Source of the DNA: Crossaster papposus
Taxonomy: Eukaryota; Echinodermata; Asteroidea; Velatida; Solasteridae
NCBI GenBank assembly: GCA_037893245.1
Contig: JBAIAA010000436.1
Span: 682,001 to 746,000, forward strand
Reading direction: 5' to 3'
Length of the DNA stretch: 64,000 nt
The position numbers and the translations under genes were made by a program. A model generated the notes under the pieces. The model was given only the letters and a program-made list of their open reading frames with translations, was not told the origin of the DNA and searched no databases. How positions within the stretch are numbered: position 1 is the first letter of the stretch; each line of letters opens with the position of its first letter. Below are positions 24,801 through 37,400 of the stretch, in pieces.

Positions 24801-27800
24801 TTAAGGCTTAAAGTCAATTTCAGTGACACTGCGTGGAATATTACACAGATCATGTGTAACGGAGACACACTAAAAAAACTCACTTTCTGGACCCCTTATT
24901 TTATTGACTTTTCAGCCTTTTGAAGGATCTGGGAGTTTTCAGGGTTGAAGAAATGCAATGTCATCAGTCATGGTTCAAATTCAGTTTGTCTCCCTCACAA
25001 TTAGCCGACAATGGGTCTAAGGAAAAAACCTGAACTCCGAACTGCGACTGAAACGGGGATTAGCCCTGCCTTGCGCGCATTGTCTTCCTACACAGGGTTT
25101 CTGAGTTGCTGCTAAAACAGCTTCTTGGCTTTCTACTAGTACTTGTACCTACTGTACATAGTAGTCCAACATAACCTAAGATGTATGTATGTGGTGACAC
25201 AATCTGTAGGTTCACTTCAATCATCTGAGACTTGATATTTGTGAGAGATTAATATGTGATGCGATCAAGCAAAATCAGTCTGAACTCAGCAATTCTTATT
25301 TCGAGATCGGGCCAAAATATGTTCATAGGGGTTTTTACAAAAACAAAAGGGGAAAATATTTTTCTTTTACATGAAAATACTCTTTTAACCAAATTCAGAA
25401 GGGAAGTGATACAAAAACATGATTTTCTCAGTTTCTTAATTTTTTACGTGCTGGTGTTCAAATGGTTGTAATTTTTTAACCAAAGGTCGTATTCACATAG
25501 GGTTTTCACTGAAATGGAGCCTGAAGTAGGCTACAAAATAATATGTAAAAATCCCAAAAATGACCAAAGCCTACCGGTACTTCAGACTGATTTTGCTTGA
25601 TCGCATCACATATGTGACCTGTCACCACAATATGAGAGTAAAGTCGGAAAATTGAAAATTGAGATATTGGTATTTTCAAATTCTTGAGAGCTTTCCAAAC
25701 GTATATAACACTTGGGGGTTTCGCAATAAATACATTTTACAATGCTCAAGAATATATGTATATCATGGGTTTCACAAAACGTGTTTGTGAGAAAACTTAC
25801 TTTAAACATTCTAAACAAAACACACAAAAGATTGCAAAACAGGACAAGTAAGGTTCGGTTGAACACAGCAATGGCTATGTTCTAATCATTATTTCTTCTT
25901 GAACGAACTAACACATACGAACTATTGTGTAAACAACAAAATAACCAAATTTCGAAAACGTGAGACAGTTACAAAGACCTAATTTGCATATTTAATTACC
26001 GTGTTAATTAGACCACTGATGGACTTTGATCCAAACACTAACTACGCAAACACTGCGCAAAGTCGCGTAATTTAAGAGGTTTTCGATCATCTGATTGCAC
26101 CCAAAAAAAGGGAATATTTAGAGGAGGACTTAGGCTTTCCAAATTACGCAAAATCTTAAAATTGACCACCCCTTCATATTTTGACTTTGGATGGCCATAT
26201 CTCCTAATCACATTGTGCGACTTTACTCTCATATTGTGGTGACAGGTCACATATTTGCTCTTATAACTTTCATTTTTGTGTGCAACTCAATATCTTTCAG
26301 CCGAAACGCCATAAGAAAAATGTTGGGACAGAAGTTATTATTGTTGAGAACCTAATTGGTAGCACCAGGATTCCAAAAAACCCAAACATGAGCTGTTTCA
26401 GCTGAAAGGCCAAAACAGCTAAAAAAGGAAGGTTAACATGCATGTCCTTCATCTTTTTCTCAATGTAAACCATGCCAGCACACAGTACAGTTTTGTTTAA
26501 ATCTGTTGGTCAAAAGGTTGATGGCCACACTCCTGGCTGACCATGCAGGAACTGACCTCTGGTGAAGGCTATCTGGACAGCTGGTCACGTTCTCCTTGCT
26601 ATGTATTAGTGTTGCATTGTACATTGACCATAGAATCTCATTCTTTTCCTTTTAATAAGCAGGTTACAATAATCATGTACTTAAGGAAAAATACTGGTCA
26701 CTTTTTTCTAGACTTTTGTTTGAAAAAAAATTATGTTGGGGGATGGGGGAATTTAGTTAAAGGACCCCCAAAAAAACAAAAAAAAATATTATAATAATAA
26801 TTTTAAAAGAATAGAAAAATAAAAAATCAATTCATTAATTAATTGACAAATTTTTGGAAGTTGATTTAAAACCCCAATAAGTATTTTTTGGGAATCTAAA
26901 GAATTTGGCAGAATTTCATCACACTGTTCACAGTGGTGAAAGGCATGGAATTCCTCCTAACTTCTCTTTGAAAACTGAAGGTGGGGGGATGAAGCAAACC
27001 AAGAAATCTAACCCAAATATCGGTGGTGGTAGGGGGGGGGGGGGGGGTTCCTTGCTCTATGGTCAGAGAGGTAGAGGGCATAAAAAGGTTTAACAAAAAA
27101 CAACAACTGCAGCTTCACTAATCTTCAGTGGTATGGTGTTGTTTGTAAACATTCCCCAAATGTCTGGCCTTCTGGCCTCTGTGTCCTCATAGGGTCAGCT
27201 GCAACTTATGTGCTAGACCCCCTTGATCCAATCCAATTGAGAAAAGTTGTGACATCTTTGTTTTATGTCCAAGTACTGATGGTCAGTCTTGTGGTCAGTG
27301 GTCACCCTAGCTGACCCTTCTTTATCTGGCCACATCCTTGGTGGTCATGTTGGGGAAGTGATCATGGGGGCTAGGGCTGGGGTAATCTTTGTTGACTTTT
27401 GTCAAAGTTACAGGGAAACACTTTTTTTGTGTAATGCTGGTTTATATTTCGCACGAGTGTGAATGCGCTCATTGGGAATTTAGTGTCACAAAAACATTTG
27501 CTGCACAATTCGCCGGACGTTTGCGAATTCGCAATGCGAAAACTAGCTCAGATGTTGCAAATTCGCTTTCGTGTCCATGTATGAACCCGATTGCTTCAGT
27601 ATATTATGTAATTACATGTACTTTAATTTACCCTTTAGGTAAACAGGGAATATTGAAATTTTTATTCCAGTACTCTGCAAACATAATTATTGCAGCGGGA
27701 ACTGCTTTTGTTATTTTAATGCTATTCCACATGTTTGGGAGGGAGGGGTGCGATAATGCTTTCATTCTACTTTATTTTGCATAAGCTTTTTTTAATCCTA

Positions 27801-30800
27801 ACCCCCTCTAGGGTGTGGCGAAATTTGTATTGAAATTGATAGATTCAGCACTGTTTTGTGTTAATTTTTGTCCTTGGTTGCAGTACTGGTCTGCTGGATA
27901 TCTTGTTTAGCTAAGAGCTTATGGTGTATTGAGAAAACCATAATAGGATCTATTATGATGGAGCACCAACCTTGGGAGCTCTGGTCATTTGAGACATGTT
28001 TATGGATTGACTGGACACTAGGGGGGGGGGGGCTCAAGGATGTCTGGTCATTCAGGCTAATCCATTATCAAGGATGGGGGTGCTGGGGATGAAGGGAAAG
28101 GCGCGGCCTGCTGCGAAGTTCCACAGACCTTACATTGAATGCAAGAGCTTGGTGAAGTGAGAAGCTGTTTTCTGCGGACAGTCCCGGAGAAGGTTTTTTT
28201 TCAGACTATTTAAATGCCATTGCAGTTTATTTGTCTGTCCTGGGGAATGTTTTGACTGAAATTTTTCATGTGATTGCATGGGACATGGAGGGGAAAAGGT
28301 TAATTTGCCACCAATTTTCAGCCGGTCGAGTTAGGAATAGGATGATTTTGTTTAATGCCATATTGGTCCCAAATGAAGTGCATCCGTGGAGTGAACGTTT
28401 GGCTCGACTTGTCTGGATTCTGCATGACGTTCGGTCACTCTGATGTTGTTCGTCAACAATTGCTGTAAGTTTTTGTTTTAGTGTGCATGGTACTAATGGT
28501 TTCCCTGGTTCGTGTCGTTAATCTCTACTGTAGGATTTTTTTTACAAGACATGCAAGAGAGACAAGAGAAATTACTGATGAAATTTCAAACAATGTAATA
28601 ATATTCTAGGAATGTCCAGCCTATTCATTGCAATGCAGCAGATCTTTACCACTCGCTTTTTACCTTGCAAAGGACTTGTTTAGAGCAGAGCAGAATACGA
28701 GGAGAAAGTTGACTAATTTTAGGGGATTTTTGCAGACCTTTTTTTGGCCAGGCTTTTTCTTCTCTTTCCTCTCAAGCAAGACATCATTTTGAATAAATAA
28801 TAGACTTGGGTAATGCTGACTGACCGTATTTACAAGCTGAAATTAAAGCTCTTGTGATTCATTGAAGAATGTCGACTGTCGGTCTCCCCTTGCCTTAGCA
28901 GTTTTGTTTTGGGGATTTTCACATGTATGTACCGGTATTAAAGCCAGTCTGTTGAGTTGAATACAGCTTGTCACCAGTTTTACTCCTTATTGGGTTTGAT
29001 GCCTTCATAATCCTCCGGTGGTTTTTGTAGGATTGCGAAAGTTGTCTTTTTAGCCACTCTTATTTGACAGGGGCATCAATACTAAGAATTTGTAATTTTG
29101 TGGAAGTTCCCCCTAATCGGTGGATTTTGGGGGACTGTTGGATTTTGAGGGACTGTGTTGGATTTTGAGGGACTGTGTTGGATTTTGAAGGACTGTGTTG
29201 GATTTTGAAGGATTTGGTAAGCTTTTGGAGAGAAATGTGTCCTATCGTAATAGAGATTGGAAAGTGAATGTTTGAAGTTGACAGATGGAAATGAAAATTA
29301 AAAAAAAAAAAAAGCTGCCAAAATTGTTTTTGGTTTTCCCTGACTTCAAACATTTCTGTTCAAGACATCTTGGCTAAAAATAGTAGTAGAATAAAAGTAG
29401 AAATATTTTCCCAGTTGAGTGAACTGTGGAATTATCGTGCAGGTACAGGTCGGTGACACTAAATTTGAAATCATTTTTATTTATTTTTTATCTTGGACAA
29501 TTTATTTGCCATCAAAGAAGGTGCGTTGACGATAACCTTTATACAATGTTATGAGAGTCGTGCAGTGGTATCAACAAGGAGATACAAAATGACCCGTTAA
29601 TCTGTTTGCACTTGTTGGCCTACCGTAGTTCACATCAATTCAGTTCCCTTGTTTGGCATCGCCCAGGAAACGAATGGATAGAAGCCAAAATTGTGGGTGT
29701 TCAACCCTTCAGGCCTGGGGATGTCTATGTACGTACTGGTACATAGGCTAAATCTGACTCGCTCCCATTTCTATTATTTCTATAATAAGGGCCCTCTTGT
29801 AACACAAACTATTTTACTAGCTACTGCACTGATGAAGCCCATAATAAGTTAACCCAAAACACATGGAAATCTGGAAATTTTGTAATCCCTGAGATTTTTT
29901 AAATTTAGATTGGATAACTCTTTTTACTTTATGTTTGGAAATTTAGTTTTCGCAGCTTAAAGGAGCAGTTTACACAAATAAAAAAAAATAGGCAGTTTCA
30001 TGTGTCTTATGGTTTTGCTGAGTTTCATACGCGTTTTAATAGCACTGTCTGTGTTCATTTTGTCATTTTAACTATTTTTTTATTTTATTTTTAAAACTTG
30101 TTTTCATGGTATACATGTACCGGGTATCGGAAAGTATTCTTGTCAACAGCATCCATCATACAAATTGCATAGATTATTCAGTTTTTCCTGTTTTTGAATG
30201 AATCAGTGCCGCATTCACGGAGCCATTGTTGGAGTCGTCCCTAAGCTCCCCTGCTGCTACTGTGGTCTGTGCGCCCGGGGAAAAACAAAAAAAATCATAC
30301 ACTTTCAAATCATTCTGGACACAAAAACGGTTAACGACTTCTGTAAACAGCCACAGCCTCGCCGTCATTCAGGAGTAATGTGCAAACATTAATGTCTGGC
30401 AAAGCTGATCATTCATGCAAGCTGCACTGGCTGGATGTTAATACATGTACCTCCCCCCCCCTTTTTATTTTGTATTCTCTGTGTGTTTCTCTTTACCACC
30501 TATCCCTCAGGCCATTGGGGGGGGGGGGGGGGGGTTCTAGCTGCTGAATGAGCAAGCATGTGTTAACTGCCATTGAACCCTGCGGTTAACCACATGCAGA
30601 CGGATCTAGCCAAGGGGCAGTCTAGTATTATCAACAGCCGGCTATTGTGCTCTGATGTACATCATTAAACATGACAGACTCCTGGTCGGTCCGCTGTAGG
30701 GTTGGGGGGGGGGGATGATCCCTTGGGTTTACTCGGTTTGTCGGGAACCAATGTCGGAGTTTGCTCCTTGCCCCACATTCCTGTTTGTTGAAGAACATTT

Positions 30801-31416
30801 TCTGAGAAATTCGTGTTTTGCGGGATGGGTCAGCAGCACTTGCATGCAGTAAGGGTCATTCAAACATCGGGCTTAGATATCTGCTGATAGTCTGTACGGA
30901 GCTTGGGACATGAAGTCGAAAAGAGAACCCCTTCCCACTCCCTCCCACGAGCCAATGATGAATTTTGAAAAATTCAGATAAATTGCGAACAAATTGGATG
31001 AAATGTTGGTGTATACATGTATTTTTTTTTAAATATACTGTTTCACTTCCAACTGCTGTTCTCTTTGCTAATACTGAACAAATGTTTCTCTTGTTTTTCT
31101 CTTCCTGTCTGTATATTCAGGGCAATGCAACGATCCACCTGTACCCCCACTTTAAGGAACTGGCAAAGTTGGACGGTGAGTCGGTAGTTCTGGAAAACTC
31201 GACTTTCTGAAAGAATATGCACTGCTGAAAGGTCCAGCTCAGCCTTAATGGCCAAGCTAAACAAAACAAAACAAATTGTAACATTTTTGAATCCACACTA
31301 GACAAGTTGAAGCCAAATACTAGGGAACTTTCTTCATCAAAATTTCTCTCATACACAGATTTTCAAATTGTATGTTTTATAAAAAACACAAAAGTGATGT
31401 TTTTTTAAAGAATTAT

Positions 31417-31448
<32 letters not shown>

Positions 31449-34400
31449 GGGGAACAACCCTCTGGAAAAAAAACAAGTTGTAATTTGTAAAAAAACAGCA
31501 TTTGTTTTGGTCCTTGGTAACAAATTGGATGAATTTCAGCACATTACAAAACAAAAAAAATATGTAGGACCGTCTTTTGATGAAGTTTTTGTGCCTTCTT
31601 GGTAATTAATAGATAGTTAAAAATAATGGATGAACTGTGAGAAATATGATATTATCTTTGGAATGCCTACGCGTTTAATGATACATGTACACGTCTGTCG
31701 TCTTCAAATTACAATCCAGGGACCTGTACCAGATAACAAATAAATAAATTAAGATTACATACATCGCAGATGTAACAAATAGGAATGTATAGTTATAAAA
31801 CAAACTCCTCTGAGAGAAGAGAGTTGGTCTTCGTCGGATCCAACAGACCGCTTACGGTACATTGTGGTCGGGCTCATTACAAGTCCATCACAGTTCCAGT
31901 TTGTCTGAAGACAAGTCGCAACCTTGAATGAACCATGTGGCAAACAAAACACACATTCCTTTGTTATTGCTTGTCTTTTGAGACTGTCTTGTAAGAGGAC
32001 TTGTTAATTAAAACAAAATTGGCTGGACCTGTGATGGAAGTGACTACGGCACTACTGTCTGGAGAATGATTGTAAGAAAGGGAAGAATGCCTTCTTTCTT
32101 TTGGAAGGCACAGTCGACGGAGAAGGATGAGTTTAGTTCCTTGGCAGGTCGTCAACGGTTCCCCACAGTTTTGTTTCTGCCGTGCAGCCACATTTCACTG
32201 GTGGGCTGATGTGTCCGAACACCATCAGCTGCCCGGTGAAGTGTAGCGGCGCGGACAGGTAGTCCACGAGTAAACGACCGAGGCACGCTGCCAAGATCGG
32301 GGACAGGCCTTCCAATGAGACATGGTCGAGGTTTCATTGGTCGATGAGAACTATTTTGTCCAACGTTTATGCACGGGCAATGGCGATTACTCACACTGTA
32401 CCTTGTACGTTACTCATGAAACCAGGTAGGATACATGTACATCACTTTAAGATTTTGAAAACTTTTAGGGAAGAAACGTTTGAAAAGACCAACAGCTATG
32501 AGGTACCGGTACATGTAGGGATTATACCTTTCAGTCAGATGCTCCAACATAGCACTGAACCAAATTATAGCAAGGATCAAAGACAGGAAGAGTTTGACAT
32601 ACAAAATGTGTGTAGTTTGGAATGACTATGTAAAATATTGGGTGTTTCAGTTAAACCCTGAATCCTCCAATTTTAATACAATTTGTGCACATATGCCCTT
32701 GGGAGTTGAAGTTAAGAACAGCTCAAAAAGCTAGTTAATAAATAAATAAATTTAATTCATAACAGTAATACAGATACATGCATGCCCACCTGACATGAAT
32801 ATCTATTGAGGACGGCCAGGGTCATCCCAAATGCCATTTGTTTTGGCTCAACAAGATCATGTAGACGCAGATGATTGAGATGAACTCCCAAAACATTGGA
32901 CTTTGGAAATAAGATCCGCAAAACATGAAAACAACATCTGCAATTTCCCAACTGACTAAAACATACCCGTTTCTAACTTTGATACTCTCAAAACATTTTT
33001 TATAGAAATAAATGCATGACGAAACAAACCAGTTGCTAATAGATCGATCCGGCCTGTCAATCAAAGAGGGCAATGACCAATAAGATTACGACTTTTGGTC
33101 AAGTAACTTAGTAACGGTTGCTACAGGCAAGGTCTGCCATAAGCTCGGTCAAACTCAATCACGTGCGTGTACACAAACAAATGGCTTCAAATTAGGCTAT
33201 GGTTTAATCCTGTACTTACCCAGCAACATGTACAGCTACCATCCGTTCTGCAACGACACCGTCCTTTCCAAAACATACATTTATTTGGTCTTTTTTCTCT
33301 CATGCTTTATTTTCCCCAACAGCAACTTGACCATCCTTCACGTACTATACCGTGCATACCCCTCCTTAAAATAATGGTCATCCTTTATAGTTAGCCCGCT
33401 TGCTAATAGTAATGTCCCGCCTAAAAACTAAAGTTTAAATCAATATTTCCGTTGTCGCCATATTACTGCTTACATGTACGTGTTTTACGCCAAGCCTAGA
33501 CGTTTACATGCGCAGTTTGACCGAGGTAATGTCGACGCCATGCCGTTGCTAAGGTGGGCGGGGCTTATGGTCAAATCTAAATCAGTCTATTGTTACGATG
33601 CGGTTTTGCACATCACAGGCAACAAGTTTGCATAGAATCGTAGATAGTTCGTCCGGTTCGCCTCGCTCGCTCGCGTGTGCTTCATTGCTACATTTGGCTG
33701 CATTCTGTCTAAATCCAAAGAAATGCAGCATGATGTAGTGGTGAAGTACGCCGAGCAGTTGGCTTCAATCAACTTCTGTCATCGTGTCACCGAGGAAGTG
33801 TCCGACCCAGCTCTAAACAACGTAGAAGAAAACTAATTTGACAGACTTTCAGAAAGTCAGTCATGGCAAAACCATCAGGTTTTTACAAAGGCTGTCACAA
33901 TGTACGAACATTTCATAAGTACATGTACTGTGGACCTCCAAACCATTGACGTCCACAGGATGCAGGAGGTTACTGATTGTGGACTTGCACACGTCCTCAG
34001 TCAGTTTTACCCTTCTAAGAAGAGCTTAAGGTTAAAATGGGTAGGGTTATATAAAATAGAAAAGATTAAGGGGAACACATAAGAGGCCCAGAATCAAAAT
34101 TTGGGGTTCCAAACAATTTCTGAAAGCGAGAAAATTTAGACCACATTTTCTTAACTACATAAAGACTAAGAAATGTTCACAGTACATATGTAAGGGAGGG
34201 GGCAGGGGGTTGTCGGAGGGAAGGGGGGAGGGGTCACAGGGTGGAGAGAGATGGTGGGAGGGGGGGGGGGGCCTTAAAATCATGCACAAGTCAATTTTGC
34301 AAGAGGTGTGCCTTACTGGATCGGTTTTTCATGGAGCGGTCTATTAATTTATGTATTAAGTCTAGCCTTATATACTTTGCGATACCTTGCTTACAGGCGT

Positions 34401-37400
34401 GTTGGAATACCTGACGACGGAGATCAGCACGTCGAAGCAGAAGCGTTTCAGTCTGGTCACCTTCGTGGACACGCCAGGCCTTGTGGATGGCGACATGAAG
34501 TACCCGTTTGACGTAGACGAGGCTATCATCTGGCTGGGTAAGGAATGTCTGAATAATCTAGCGGAGAAGGTTACTGATTAAAATGTCTAACCTCCATTCC
34601 TTATGGAGCGACAGAAGAATGTTTCATTATTTGTTGGTCAACTTGGAGTTTCCTGATTCAATTTATGTGATTATGTCCCAATGTATTTAGTGGCTCTAAC
34701 CACAGATATCCGCACTTGCTATTACAATTTTGGGTTAATGACACTAGCAGAACGGCCAACCCTGTAAGCAAGTATTCTTTAGTTGCTTGATATCCATGTA
34801 CATGTGTGCAGAAGTCAGAGTTGCTCACTAAACTGTGAAATATGCCTTACCCTAAGTACAGAATTTTTCGGCTGTAGAAAAGCAGGGATTTTTGGTCAAT
34901 GGTGAGCAGAGCCATAAACTTGGACCCTGGCGATAAATGTGGGTCCCAGTTCCCTTGATTGGTCACAAGGCAATCACAAGTTGACCACAAGTCTTCATAA
35001 TTCATCACAGATTATCATGCCGTAGGTCAAGTGACTATCGACACATATCTGAATTGACTGTGAGAGAGCCATGTCTTTTTGCAGTTGTACAATGTACGTC
35101 CCCTGGTACTTGTGACAAAACCTGTCATTAAACTTGTGATCGCCTTGTGATCGCCTTGTGATCGCCTTGTGATCGCCTTGTGATCGCCTTGTGATCGCCT
35201 TGTGATCGCCTTGTGATCGCCTTGTGATCGCCTTGTGATCGCCTTGTGATCGCCTTGTGATCGCCTTGTGATCGCCTCGTGATCGCCTCGTGATCGCCTC
35301 GTGATCGCCTCGTGATCGCCTCGTGATCGCCTCGTGATCGCCTCGTGATCGCCTCGTGATCGCCTCGTGATCGCCTCGTGATCGCCTCGTGATCGCCTCG
35401 TGATCGCCTCGTGATCGCCTCGTGATCGCCTCGTGATCGCCTCGTGATCGCCTCGTGATCGCCTCGTGATCGCCTCGTGATCAACCTAATCCCTGAAGGT
35501 GAATGCAGCAGAAAGGGAATCTGATCTTCATTTATTCATAATTAGTTTCCCCTTGTTCCTAATCCTCCAGGCAATCTAGCAGACCTCATCTTCGTCTTCT
35601 TCGACCCCATCGGCCAGGCCCTGTGCAAGCGCACCCTCAACCTGGTTGAGCATCTGAACGAAAGCCATGCAGACCGCATGAAGTTCTACCTGAGCAAAGC
35701 CGACGAAGCCGGCCATGAGAGCGACAGGCAGCGGGTTCTAATGCAGATCGTCCAAGAGCTCTGCAAGCGGCCTGGCCTGAACCGCACCGGCTTTGACATG
35801 CCCACCATCTACGTTCCTACTCAGAGCTCCAGCAAAGTAAAGCGCCTTTTTCTTATTACCCTAAAGGGCAATCGGATAGAGCTCAGACGTCCGCCCCAAT
35901 TGCAAAAACATGCCCCAACATAGCCGGTTGTCCAGTACAGTGCCCTCAATTGGAAAATAAACCCAATCTGAAATTTAATGGAATCATCTTTGATTCCTGA
36001 GCTACATGTATCTACCCACCAAGTTTTGTTAAAATCTCTGTTAGTTTTTTTCGTAATTCCGCTAACAAACAATCGCCAGCAAAAACCTAACCTCAGTGGC
36101 GGAAGTAACAATTATCAAGTTGACATTTTGAAAGGCTGTCATTTAGATAATTTGTGGTCTACTCTGTATAATTTTTTTAAAATTTTTTTGGGGGGTCTCG
36201 TTTCAGAGTCGCTGTGTGAACCAGATTGAGACAGTGTGCGTCCACATTGAGAAGACGATTAACCAGACGATTCAGAACACGCTCAACGCGCTGGAAAAAG
36301 ACTGCGAGAACATCGCCTCCCTCATCAACAAGAAACTAGATCGAGACAGGTACAGGATAATATTAAATTGATTATAATTAATAATTGGGGAGGCTAATCA
36401 CCCTTACTCGCAGCTGGTTTGCTGAATTGCGAAGGACGCGGCTACAACGTGGTCGAGTCGCTGGCACGTAAAGGCGCCTACGGCAGCCGGCCACATCGAC
36501 TCATATATGACTACGGAGCACAGCCTGAGATAGAAAATGTTTGATTTTTTAGGAGGGAGGAAAACCGGATGACCTGGAAAAAACCCTCGTGGCACAGGAG
36601 AGAACCAACGCACAACTCTACTCACATATTGTCCGGGCCGGGAATCGAACCCGGGCCACATTGGTGAGAGGCAAGCGCTTTACGCACAAGCCACCCGTGC
36701 CACCCAATAATAACAGGTGTTCCAGTCGTATCAAAAGTTAATAGCAAAACATCGAGTCCCAAGTCTCAGTTTTTGACACAACATCTGTCATAAGGTTTCT
36801 ATTTTAGCAAACACGTTCTTCCAAATTTGGCTTAATTTATTAGTTAATTTCCTTGTGTTTTCTTGTGGTTTCTTTTTAGGGCCTCCAATTCTTACAATCT
36901 TCGGGCCCGGGGTAAGGGCTTAATCTTTTTTGCACTGGGCCTCCTCCTTCCGGCCGTGTTTCTTGTCAACTTTCTCGCCAGCAATGTCTCCAAGGATATC
37001 TTGGCTTCAACTCTCGGAGAAGTCGGGGCCGAGACGTTAAAACGCTATGTGGTAAATTGCTTTGATTTTGATTTTTTGTTCCTTTTTTTTTAGGGGCTCA
37101 ACAGAAAGTTGTTTGGACAAACTTGCTCAGGATAAAATGGAAAATTAAATGTGAAGCTCCATTAAAAATTGGGAACAGTTCGTAAATGAGATTTAGATTT
37201 TGAAAAAAGGTGGACAAATTTTTGTGAGGCTTGTTTGTTGACTGGTGAATGAATATCAAATCAGAGCTTTGAATCTTGGGGAGATCTTAAATTTGGGGGG
37301 AAAGTTTGGTGAGGGAATATTCTACATTTGCAATTTTCAGATGATTATGTGGTGAAGACAAATGAGTTTCATTGATCAATCTTGATAAAGCACGGTACGC

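Larger units (their letters stand above)
23146..31120. other. GTPase intron 2, 8 kb
   Basis: No exon or second gene is supported. It contains the two abutting TIR elements at 25252-26254, the minisatellite at 29118, a TTAACCCTAACAC start at 23203 (family E-like, right end not found), G runs at 27031-27048, 28021-28031 and 30517-30534, and A/T-rich DNA. A 131-codon open frame at 27389 has no recognisable motif and looks like chance. 23380-23450 has a 12-bp inverted repeat (CGACCGAGGGGC / GCCCCTCGGTCG) of unknown meaning. Confidence 0.55.

Noticed and set aside
27389-27784. 131-codon + strand open frame in GTPase intron 2
   Set aside because: No recognisable motif, ordinary A/T-rich composition, and no splice or start context supporting a gene.
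35128-35484. 118-codon open frame on the - strand reading ITRRSRGDHEA repeats
   Set aside because: It is only the translation of the 11-bp tandem array in an intron; every - strand frame gives the same peptide, and there is no start context or homology.
36641-36660. Possible tRNA gene from the GGTTCGATTCC B box
   Set aside because: There is no cloverleaf; the box belongs to a SINE present in a second near-identical copy at 45853-46166. The same reasoning applies to 5707-5724.
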